Shown here: one piece after another, positions 10,494 through 19,914 of the stretch
Numbering within the stretch: position 1 is the stretch's first letter
Layout of the letters: the number at the start of each line of letters is the position of its first letter
Source of the DNA: Nemertoderma westbladi
Lineage: Eukaryota > Xenacoelomorpha > Nemertodermatida > Nemertodermatidae
Direction: 5' to 3'
DNA: 64,000 bases
Assembly (NCBI GenBank): GCA_032718475.1
Contig: JAUCBJ010005698.1
Location: 1 to 64,000, forward strand
Translations under genes and position numbers: made by a program
The notes under the pieces: generated by a model
Told to the model about the DNA's origin: nothing
The model's input: the letters and a program-made list of their open reading frames with translations, nothing else
Databases searched by the model: none

Positions 10494-12650
10494 TTACCAT
10501 CCCTCGTACGAATCTTGATAGAAAGCCGCGTCATCTCCGAACTTCTTCTTAGCCGGAGCCGGAGCTTGGGCCGAAGGAGCAGCGGGTTGGGCCTGCGGGG
10601 CCTTCCTCTTGATCCCGGCCCTGGCGCCTCGCATCTCCAACGCGTTCATGGCCCCCCCGCGCGGCACCATACCTCCACGCATGGCCCCACGTTGCGGGTA
10701 GCCCCCATAGCCCCCGTAACCCCCACCACCGCCCCCTCCTCCGTACCCCATTGCACTCTGCCCCCCCATCATGCCCCCTCCGTACATGGCCCCCCTGGCT
10801 ACCGCGCCGCCGCCGCCCCGGGCTGGACCCCCCCTGGGTAGACCCCCCCGACCCGAGGGGGCCATCCCCCTGCTGCCCCCCATCGGACCCCCGCGCCCAG
10901 GGTACGCCCCCCGCCCACGCATGGTCGCGCTCGGCCGTTGCTGCTGGTAATAATCTCCGCCACCGTAACCGCCACTGTAATAATAATTGTACCCATAGCC
11001 ACCGTCGCCATAACCACCAGCATACGGATCTTGGTAACCCCCGTAACCGCCATATCCTTCATTACCATAATAGTAATCGTCATAGTAACCAGGCGCTGGA
11101 CCTTGACGCCCTCTACCGGGACCTTGTCCGTAGACCAGATCCGCCATCATCTTCCGCTCAGCTTCGGCTCGCTTCCTCGCATCCATGCGAGCGTTCTTCC
11201 GTTTCTTCAACTCATCGCTGGAGGGTTTGGCGAGGTAACACGAGATCTCATGATCATCTATGTTCAGACCATTCATAGCTTCGATAGCCTTCTCCGCGCT
11301 ATCTCTCTCATTGAAATGGACGAAGGCGTAATCCTTGATTTTCCTAACTTTCTCCATTTCCCCGAACTCTTTAAACTTTTCTTTCACTGTTTCCTCTGAG
11401 GTTGTAGAACTCAACCCCTTCACGTAGACAACCTTCACCTTAGACATGACCTCGGCGTCGGGTTCGTCCTCCGCGTCGGCCCAGTCTACCGCTACCGTGT
11501 GGCCCTGGAAGGGCACCACCTTGCCATTGGAGATTTTCTTGACCGCGATGGATGCAGTTCTATGACAATCAAAATCGACGAAACAGAATCCGCGGTTCTT
11601 CTTTTTGTCGTCAATCTGGGGGTAGACTATGACATCTTTAACTCCCTCTAGGATGTCGGTGAGGGCAGCAAGGATCTGCTCGCGGGTCTTGTGTTTCGGA
11701 ATCGAAGCTATGAATATACGCGTATTAGGTCGGGAGACATTGACGGTAATCTTTCTATCTCTGATGGTGTAATTGTTAAACTTCTTGCAGGCTGCATCAG
11801 CCGCTTCCTGCTCACAGAAGGTGACAAAACAGAATCCCCTATTCAATGAAGTCATTGGATCGAGCATCAATCTCAGATCATATATCTTACCAGCTTCTTC
11901 AAATATTGGTACCAACTCGTCCTCAAACACATCCCTCGGGAGTCTGCCCACAAACACATTGCACTGGCCTGTAGGTTCGCTTTCCACCCCAGGAGCAGGG
12001 CCATACTTACGCTGGCCTGTTGTAACCTCAATTGGATAATTAGTACGATCGCATAATTCCTTTAATTTATCGGGATCGGGGCCGGGTTTCTTCACTTCTT
12101 CAGCAGGTCCGGGGGCAGCTGATAAACCCCCCCTTTGACGGAATGACTTTATCATGCCACACAAGAACGCACTTTTGTTCTTGATGCGGGTTACATCAGA
12201 TCCTTTGTACTGCTGTAAAACAGAAACAGCTGATTCGGGGTCCATATCATTCAAAGCATCAGTAGCCCTAATATCTAACTCCTCAGACGTAAGGGCCCCG
12301 ATCTTGGAGCATGAATCTAATACATCAGCTACTGAAGCGTGAAACCCAATGCCAAGAAACACATCATAAGCATCACTGTGTGTTTCGCTTTCAGCACCAT
12401 TTTCTGTGGGAGGGTTATCAGTATCAGTGGTTTCCATTTTCACGATGTCTGATGGTTCTACTTTGATGCTGTCTGCTTCATCGACACCAGGTTTAACCAA
12501 ACCATTCTCCACATAGTGATTATAGAGCCGTTGGCAGAGTTCAGCCTTTAACCCTTCAGTTGGTAGTCCAGCATCAGTCAGGCTTTGCTTGATTTCAGGT
12601 ACAGTTAACCTCTTGATTGATGCCAATGAGTAATCTAATTCTGCTGCCAT
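10494..12650 (-). CDS. hnRNP Q/R (SYNCRIP)-like RNA-binding protein with SAP domain, single exon (718 aa)
   Basis: Intact ORF with an ATG at 12650. Residues 12-48 (IKRLTVPEIKQSLTDAGLPT onward) form a SAP-type helix pair, a DNA or RNA contact module. Residues about 93-175 match the N-terminal NURR unit of hnRNP R/Q. RRM1 (about 230-305) has RNP2 VFVGRL and RNP1 RGFCFVTF. RRM2 (309-388) has IFIASI and RGFCFVDF. RRM3 (405-475) has VVYVKGL and KDYAFVHF. A basic helix follows, then a Gly/Tyr-rich and RGG region to a C-terminal SYEGW. Known role of the family: mRNA splicing, stability and transport in nucleus and cytoplasm. The whole reading frame lies in one exon, unlike vertebrate orthologues, so a retrogene origin is possible. 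The frame is intact and looks functional. Confidence 0.92.
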   Translation of the reverse strand: MAAELDYSLASIKRLTVPEIKQSLTDAGLPTEGLKAELCQRLYNHYVENGLVKPGVDEADSIKVEPSDIVKMETTDTDNPPTENGAESETHSDAYDVFLGIGFHASVADVLDSCSKIGALTSEELDIRATDALNDMDPESAVSVLQQYKGSDVTRIKNKSAFLCGMIKSFRQRGGLSAAPGPAEEVKKPGPDPDKLKELCDRTNYPIEVTTGQRKYGPAPGVESEPTGQCNVFVGRLPRDVFEDELVPIFEEAGKIYDLRLMLDPMTSLNRGFCFVTFCEQEAADAACKKFNNYTIRDRKITVNVSRPNTRIFIASIPKHKTREQILAALTDILEGVKDVIVYPQIDDKKKNRGFCFVDFDCHRTASIAVKKISNGKVVPFQGHTVAVDWADAEDEPDAEVMSKVKVVYVKGLSSTTSEETVKEKFKEFGEMEKVRKIKDYAFVHFNERDSAEKAIEAMNGLNIDDHEISCYLAKPSSDELKKRKNARMDARKRAEAERKMMADLVYGQGPGRGRQGPAPGYYDDYYYGNEGYGGYGGYQDPYAGGYGDGGYGYNYYYSGGYGGGDYYQQQRPSATMRGRGAYPGRGGPMGGSRGMAPSGRGGLPRGGPARGGGGAVARGAMYGGGMMGGQSAMGYGGGGGGGGYGGYGGYPQRGAMRGGMVPRGGAMNALEMRGARAGIKRKAPQAQPAAPSAQAPAPAKKKFGDDAAFYQDSYEGW

Positions 12651-13050
12651 GATTAAAACTCAAAAGCAGGTATTCCAAATATAAATAGCCGAATTTTTAG
12701 ATTGCACACTGTATTTAGGCCTCCTAGAGATAAATAAACAGTAAACTGGTAAACACAATTATATCTATTGGTTGCCAATCTGACAGTACAGCAGTATGAG
12801 TAGAGTGTAGTGATTTAAGTCCGAAAATATTTGGTTTCAGGCCTACTCAGGTTCTACAAAGTACCGGTAAGAAGACTAGAGGCAAGTGGACAGTTACAGA
12901 TGCAATTCTAATGTTTTGAAATTCAAATTGAGCAGCAAATTTCAACAGTATGATCAGGAAGAAACAAAAAGGAAAGAAATCAAAACAATAAACGAGAGTT
13001 AGGAATATTGTAGCTGTAAGAAACGAAATGGGGTTAGCGACTCGAAATTT
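12651..13050. other. 5' flank of the hnRNP-like gene
   Basis: No ORF or recognised repeat. It should contain the 5' UTR and promoter of the minus-strand gene, but no TATA box or other definite element is evident. Confidence 0.35.
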
Positions 13051-13058
13051 GTTTAAAG

Positions 13059-14015
13059 TAGGGATGTGCCGGATTGACCTTTTTCAAACCGGCCAGACCG
13101 GAACCGGATTTGTAAAAAAAATCCGGCCGGAATTCCGGCCAAAGCCGAATTTTTGTATATACAACCAAAACCATTTGCACCATAACCTACGCCGATTGGA
13201 TATTTGCTAATTTGATATAATGGGTTGATTTGATGTTGTTAAAATGTAAAATATGAAAATGAAATGAAATAAAGTGCAAATTGAAAAATTGAAAAGAACG
13301 AAGTAATAATAGAATAATAGCTGTACCGGTCTGCCGGTAGTGTTTTTATACTCTCTGAGTTAAATGGGATTTACTAGAGTTTCTAAATTACCTGTCGAAT
13401 AATATATAAACTGGTCATTCACGGCGGTAAGCTTAATCTCAATTTATAACAATACCTAGACCTAACACCAACGCTTGCGTGCTTGGACAATATACAGATA
13501 TAATATTTATTGACTAGTTAATAATTAGGCCTAGTACAGTATATGGGCTGGGCATAAGTGTACTAATTAATTAAATGTTAGTGAGGCTGAAGCCAACCAA
13601 ATACAAAGATTCTTGGCAAAAAAGTAGTCAGTAAGCTCAGCATATCGATTGTCATAGATAGTCATCATAGTACTGTAGTAGAGATAGTCATAAAATTATA
13701 GCTCTGCTTTAGACTTTATCATAATTCATTACATGAATAATTAAGATGATACAAACTATCTAAAAAAATGGTATTGTAGTCCATTGTAGAGTTGTAGGCC
13801 TATTTGCTTACCGGTATGTTTAAATTTGTGTGAATTTGAAAGAAAATTTATTTTGATGTTTTTTTTGAAAATTTATATTAATTGTAAATTGTGTTAACAA
13901 TTAGTTGAAATGGAAATCCGGCCAAAAAATTGAAATCCGGCCGGAGCCGGAACCGGATTTTTTTCTCTAAATCCGGCCGGAATTCCGGCCCGGCCGGATA
14001 TCCGGCACACCCCTA
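13059..14015. mobile_element. hAT-type non-autonomous transposon (957 bp)
   Basis: Flanked by an exact 8-bp direct repeat GTTTAAAG (13051-13058 and 14016-14023), the target duplication length of hAT elements. The ends are inverted: TAGGGATGTGCCGGAT at the left and the complement of ATCCGGCACACCCCTA at the right. Both sides contain further CCGGCCGGAATTCCGGCC palindromes and ATCCGGCCGG words. No transposase is encoded. A truncated relative lies at 53269-53669. Confidence 0.93.
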
Positions 14016-14023
14016 GTTTAAAG

Positions 14024-15190
14024 TGACGTCACTTTCACTAAATCAGGTTTCCGAAACGAAAATTTCTGAAACTAGTATTACATTTTAAAGGGAAAATGGT
14101 AGGCCTATATGGAGAAGACATTATACAGTTAGGCTATACAGTCTGACAGTCATAAACACGTAACCGAAACCCAACCCCAACACCTGTGCATCTCAGATAT
14201 GCAAATTCGGAGGACAGATTGAAACCGACACAAACTACTGGTTGACTGGATTCAAATCACATGGAATCCACCACGTTTTATGTAAAAAACGAAAATCATC
14301 CCACCTAATTAGCTCTGATTATAATTAGACTTTCGGTAGAAGTTGGAAGCCTCTGTGATTGTGTGTGCCTGTGAAACCTGCATGCGATACCACGCACATA
14401 TTTCCTCTTTTGTCCTACTGTCCTACTCCTACCATACTACAGTACTACCAGACTACCGGTACCATATATCCTAGATTGTCCTAGGCTGACAGGCTGACAG
14501 GGGGAGATTGAATGACAACGGGGTGGGATTGAATTTCTTTGTGTATTTTCATCCAGTCAGCCAGTCTCCATCCATCCTATTTTCATACGTCATACAGCTG
14601 TACAGTCATACCAGCACCAGGCAGGCCTCAATATATATTTTTTCATTTTAGTTACCCGGTCCGGCTCCGGCTCCGGTACTTTTTTAATTTACCCGGTCCG
14701 GTTCCGGCTCCGGCAAAAATCTGCCTCCGGTCTAACGATAGTAGTACCATGTGCCATGATCTGATGATAAAACCTTATCAGTTGTACGATAAACACAAAT
14801 TAAACGTGAGGGTGTTTTACCAATAACTGAATAAGGTCGATGGCAATTAGGCCTAATTCACAATCCGAATAAGATTGCACTATACTGCTATAGCCTGACA
14901 GCCTGATAGCAGGTACCGGTAGGTACCTTAAAACATTTAATTCTATCATCTATATCTCAGTAGGCCTACTGCAGTTGGCAGTACGGTATCTAGTCAGATA
15001 GCCTACTCAGCTACTGCAGTACCAGAGTACTGCAGTACTGCTATCAGGCCTGCAGGCTGCAGGGCTGTCAGGCAGGCTATACAGCTATACTGCTATACTA
15101 TAAGACTGATCAGCTGATAGGCAGATGCAAGGCATACCATACTGCATACTGCCATACACCCATACCGGTCTCGGTCTACCGGTACTGGTA
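14024..15190. other. Non-coding, cryptically simple sequence
   Basis: No gene found. Around 14650-14730 are direct repeats of TTACCCGGTCCGG followed by CCGGCTCCGG, resembling hAT-element ends. From 14870 to 15190 the sequence is a scramble of CTGCAG, TACTG, CCGGTA and AGGCCTA words. Confidence 0.4.
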
Positions 15191-16322
15191 CCGTAATACG
15201 GGGTGACTTGATACAGTTTTTGCCTTTAACTGTGAATATCTTCTGAAGTTTTTATCCTACACAGATGGAATAAAAATAAAATTTTATAGTCGGGATGAGT
15301 ACTACACCACTAGACTAAAGCACTATTTCAGGTGCTTAGTCTAGTGGTGTTTTTTTCTTAAAAACCAGCTGTATCAAGTCACCCCACATAATGGGGTGAC
15401 TTGATACACAAGCAAATTTTCCGCAATAATACCACTCTGTGAATGAGTTTGGATCATGTTGTAGGCTGTGGGGGTGACTTGATACTCCAAATAACTCCAT
15501 TTTTTATGGCAAAATATTTCATATTTAACAAGTTAAATTGCACTTTAAAAACGAAAAAGACCTTCATTGCATAGTGACATCCTGACACCAGTAAGTAAGA
15601 CAATACATTATAGAAAAAACTGGAAACTAAAACAATGAATTTAAGCACAAATTTTGCAAATTTAAGGTTTAAGTAAAGATAAAATATTTTAGAAAATTTA
15701 ACATATAACAATATTTAACAAGTTAAATTGAAGTTTAAAAACGAAAAAGACTTTCATTGCATTGTGACATCCTGACACCAGTAAATAAGACAAAACATTT
15801 TAGAAAAAACTGCAAACTAAATCAATGAATTTAAGCACAAATTTTGCCAAATCAACGTTTATGTCACAGGTATCAGAACATTTTCGCCTACAATATACCG
15901 TATATATGTATTAAGTCACCCCATTTTAAGATACACTTTAAAAACATGGGCACTCCACGTTCCACCCCCAATTCATATGAAAATTTGTAAATTTTTTTTA
16001 GGATCATAATATTCAAACTCATCTATTAGCATCTGTAAAAATAATTTTTGAACAACATTAACCCAAAGTGTCAAAAATTCAACCTATATTTTGACATTAA
16101 AAAAAAGTGAATTTTTGAAAAATTCATTTTTGGCTCTAGTTATCACAAATGCGAAGCAATGACAAAATTTATATTACTATTTGATAGACAATTTATTCAG
16201 ACATCTTCTAATATTTCAATTTTTATCATAACATCACGCAATCACCCACAATCCGTTAAAGAAAAAAAGTATAACTTGCTGTATCAAGTCACCTCAATGT
16301 ATCAAGTCACCCCGAATTACGG
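15191..16322. mobile_element. Tc1/mariner-type MITE (1132 bp)
   Basis: The ends are inverted: CCGTAATACGGGGTGACTTG at the left and the complement of CAAGTCACCCCGAATTACGG at the right, with TA on each side (15189-15190 and 16323-16324) as expected for a TA target duplication. The core word GGGGTGACTTGATAC recurs inside in both orientations (about 15375-15410, 15470, 16281-16310). An internal segment is duplicated with a 190-bp period (15524 and 15714). No transposase. Confidence 0.85.
15304..15350. other. Near-perfect hairpin inside the MITE
   Basis: ACACCACTAGACTAAAGCAC pairs with GTGCTTAGTCTAGTGGTGT across a short loop (about 8 bases), with one bulged A. It is followed by a T run. It could be a small nested palindromic insertion or a structured RNA stem. 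Confidence 0.8.
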
Positions 16323-16324
16323 TA

Positions 16325-17812
16325 CTGCGGAACCTTGCTGACTTCTGCCTGTGTGGCCTTGGCGCTTGACGGTTTCCTTACCAGTCAGCCGGTAAGCGGT
16401 AACGGTACCGGTACCTACTGTACAGCTGTAGGCTGGTCATGGCACCTGGCTGCCTGGTACTGTGGTAGGCTCAGGCTGTAGGCATAGGCTGATAGGGGAT
16501 GATAGGCCTACCGCTTACACCGTACTGCCGTACGGCACCCTGCTGCCCTGTTCTGCCTGTTGCTATAGGCCTACGGTACGATACTGCGATAGGTGGTAGG
16601 CCTCTTCCAGACTTCTACACAAGCTGACAAGAAGATCGCGAGATTGGTACCGGTACTTGAAGTGTAGATGTAGAATTGAAATTACTAAACAGCTAAATGC
16701 TGAAATGTACAAGCATTGTTAAGGGAAGCAGCATGGGGTGTGCCAGTTGCCAGTACAGCAGTAACCAGTAACAAACATTGACATTGAAACATTAACCAAT
16801 CATTAACAAGGTGGGTTGTTAGTTGCCTTTATTTCTCTAGCATTCACCTCACAACCACTGACCGACCAATCACGTGTTAATTGGGATTGCCAGTTACTGT
16901 AGTAGTTAGTAGCATTTAGTAGCATCCCATGCAAGGATGGTATATCACCAATAGTTTGTTCCAGGTCAAGCAAGGACATCTCCCTCTGAGAGTTGTCCTT
17001 TTGTTAGGAAGAAAAAAAGGGGGGGGGGGGGGGTGTGGGGGTGTGCCGCCTGGCTGCAAGTAAAACATTGGCGAATCTATCTATTCTTCTTTCCTTTGAA
17101 TGACTTGAATAAGTAATAATTTGACTTTCTTCACCTTGTTTCTTTTTTAAAGAAGAAATATTTTTTATTCTAGAAAATGTTTTATACAAAGGCCTTGTTA
17201 GTATTTGAAAAGCATGGAATGGATATAATACGTGTATAAAATGAATAAAATAACATTTTAAAAATTTTGAAATTTTTCAATTAAATTATCATGAAAGCTA
17301 GTAAAATTTATGGTAGTTTATAAAAAATAAAAGCAGTGATAAAAGTAATTTTCACAATAAATTTTTTTTCCAATTTTCAATCTTTATTGTTTCACTAGCT
17401 AATAAAAAGTACTAGCTAACACAAAATCAAAATTTCTAGCTACAATAGCTCTCTTACAGTTTGCCGTGCCACCTATTGCTATAATGGCACGGTCAAGTGT
17501 AATAGGTCTGAGGAGCTCTCTTACAGTTTGCCGAGCCACCTATATATTCAATATAATTCAAAAAAATATAATTGTTATAATTATATAATATATATTTACG
17601 CAAGTGATACCGTAATTTACTATTCGTACAATTACATTTTGTTACGTCTTGTGTACCTAATGTTTTTATTGTTTGTTACTAAACCGGGTACACTTCCTTC
17701 ACTTCCTTCTAGTTTCCCTAATTATGATGTGATAGATTAAAAACTATCATTTTATTATATCGAAAAATTGCTAAAATGACAAGCTAGCTAGTTTTTGTTT
17801 CTTGTTTTTTAA
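16325..17812. other. Non-coding stretch
   Basis: No gene recognised. It contains a G run at about 17020-17033, AT-rich sequence from 17160 to 17450, and a short direct duplication of AGCTCTCTTACAGTTTGCCG (about 17448 and 17514). Confidence 0.4.
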
Positions 17813-17886
17813 ATGTTCTAGAACATTGTCAATCCAATTCATATAAAAATGTTGTTCTAGAACAAATATTTTTTGTTCTAGAACAA
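17813..17886. promoter_or_regulatory. Three GTTCTAGAAC palindromes (heat-shock-element-like)
   Basis: Palindromes ATGTTCTAGAACAT (17813-17826), TTGTTCTAGAACAA (17852-17865) and the same again (17873-17886). Each contains inverted TTC/GAA pentamers as in heat shock elements. They directly precede the 36-bp array and no gene starts nearby, so a regulatory role is only a possibility. Confidence 0.35.
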
Positions 17887-17889
17887 ACC

Positions 17890-19450
17890 CTTATCTGCTC
17901 CCCGAAGGTAGGGGTGGGTGCTAGTCCTATCTGCTACCCGAAGGTAGAGGTGGGCGCTACTCCTATCTGGTACCCGAAGGTAGGGTTGGGCGCTGCTACT
18001 CCTATCTGCTACCCGAAGGTAGGGTTGGGCGCTACTCCTATCTGCTACCCGAAGGTATGGTTGGGCGCTACTCCTATCTGCTACCCGAAGGTAGGAGTGG
18101 ACGCTACTCCTATCTGCTACCCGAAGGTAGGGGTGGACGCTACTCTTATCTGCTATCCGAAGGTAGGGGTGGGCGCTACTCCAATCTGCTACCCCAAGGT
18201 AGGGTTGGGCGCTACTCCTATCTGCTACCCGAAGGTAGGAGTGGGCGCTACTCCTATCTGCTATCCGAAGGTAGGGGTGGACGTTACTCCTATCTGCTAT
18301 CCGAAGGTAGGGGTGGACGTTACTCCTATCTGCTACCCGAAGGTAGGGTAGGCGCTACACTCCTATCTGCTACCCGAAGGTAGGGTTGGGCGCTACTCCT
18401 ATCTGCTATCCGAAGGTAGGGGTGGACGCTACTCTTATCTGCTATCCGAAGGTAGGGGTGGGCGCTACTCCAATCTGCTACCCCAAGGTAGGGTTGGGCG
18501 CTACTCCTATCTGCTACCCGAAGGTAGGAGTGGGCGCTACTCCTATCTGCTATCCGAAGGTAGGGGTGGACGTTACTCCTATCTGCTATCCGAAGGTAGG
18601 GGTGGACGTTACTCCTATCTGCTACCCGAAGGTAGGGGTGGGCGCTACACTCCTATCTGCTACCCGAAGGTAGAGGTGGGCGCTACTCCTATCTGCTACC
18701 CGAAGGTAGGGGTGGGCTCTATTCCTATCTGCTACCCGAAGGTAGGGGTGGGCGCTACTCCTATCTGCTACCCGAAGGTAGGGGTGGGCGCTACTCCTAT
18801 CTGCTACCCGAAGGTAGGGGTGGGCGCTACTCCTATCTGCTACCCGAAGGTAGGGGTGGGCGCTACTCCTATTTGCTACCCGAGGGTAGAGGTGGGCGCT
18901 ACTCCTATCTGTTACCCGAAGGTAGGGGTGGGCGCTACTCCTAAATGCTACCCGAAGGTAGGGTTGGGCGCTACTCCTATCTGCTATCCGAAGGTAGGGG
19001 TGGACTTACTCCTATCTGCTACCCGAAGGTAGGGGTGGCCGCAACTCCTATCTGCTACCCGAAGGTAGGGGTGGCCGCAACTCCTATCTGCTACCCGAAG
19101 GTAGGGGTGGGCGCTACTCCTATCTGATACCCGAAGTTAGTAGTGGGCGCTACCCCTATCTGCTACCCGAAGGTAGGGGTGGGTGCTACTCCTATCTGCT
19201 ACCCGAAGGTAGGGGTGGGTGCTACTCCTATCTGCTACCCGAAGGTAGGGGTGGGCGCTACTCCTATCTGCTACCCGAAGGTAGGGGTGGGCGCTACTCC
19301 TATCTGCTACCCGAAGGTAGGGGTGGGCGCTACTCCTATCTGCTACCCGAAGTTAGAGATGGGCGCTACTCCTATCTGCTACCCGAAGGTAGGGGTGGGC
19401 GCTACTCCTATGTGCTACCCGAAGGTAGGGGTGGGCGCTACTCCTACCCC
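17890..19450. repeat. 36-bp minisatellite, about 43 copies
   Basis: Unit GGCGCTACTCCTATCTGCTA plus CCCGAAGGTAGGGGTG. Since 36 is a multiple of three, long frames stay open and read as 12-residue repeats such as VGVGATPICYPK or GRGGRYSYLLPE. No start context, splice site or domain supports a protein. The variant order at about 18085-18385 recurs at 18415-18675, so a block of about eight units was duplicated. Confidence 0.95.
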
Positions 19451-19586
19451 AAGAGTTTAGCTCCCACTAATTCAACCGGTCAACCGGTTTAATGGTTTAA
19501 CCATAAAATAAGACAGTAATCCGGGTTGTGATTAAAGCTAGAAATATTTTTATTTTCGCAATAAGGAAGGCAGTTGGATAGGTCAA

Positions 19587-19914
19587 TTAATTAAAAGTGG
19601 ATTTGACTGCACATGATATAGGATTCAATGTCTTGTCCAAGTTATTAAAGACAATCCAGTTGTTAACACCAGTTTCTATTGCTTCCTCTAGAATCGTGGG
19701 GAAATAACTCTTTAAGGCATCAACAAGCTCTTCTTTGGATGTTAATATAGTTTTATTTATGACACCGGACTGGTCTTCAATTGCCAGTAGATTGTCTTTA
19801 ATATACAAAGCTCTTCCATTAGGGAACATTATTGCCCTGATGGTCTTCCCCATCCAGGGATTGGTTGGTAGTAGCATTGATCTACACACGTTCGTAATTA
19901 TATAGTCAAGCGAT
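19587..19914 (-). CDS. NAT-like gene, last coding exon
   Basis: The acceptor TTTATTTATTTTAG precedes the exon. It encodes SLDYIITNVCRSMLLP, then FPNGRALYI and TSKEELVDALKSYF, matching the third domain of NAT enzymes, and ends at a stop at 19587. Confidence 0.7.

Noticed and set aside
10751-11278. Plus-strand ORF overlapping the hnRNP gene
   Set aside because: Antisense shadow of the Gly/Tyr/RGG-coding region.
17914-19460. Repeat proteins with 12-residue period (VGVGATPICYPK)
   Set aside because: A 36-bp minisatellite without stops gives these in more than one frame; variants do not preserve one peptide.
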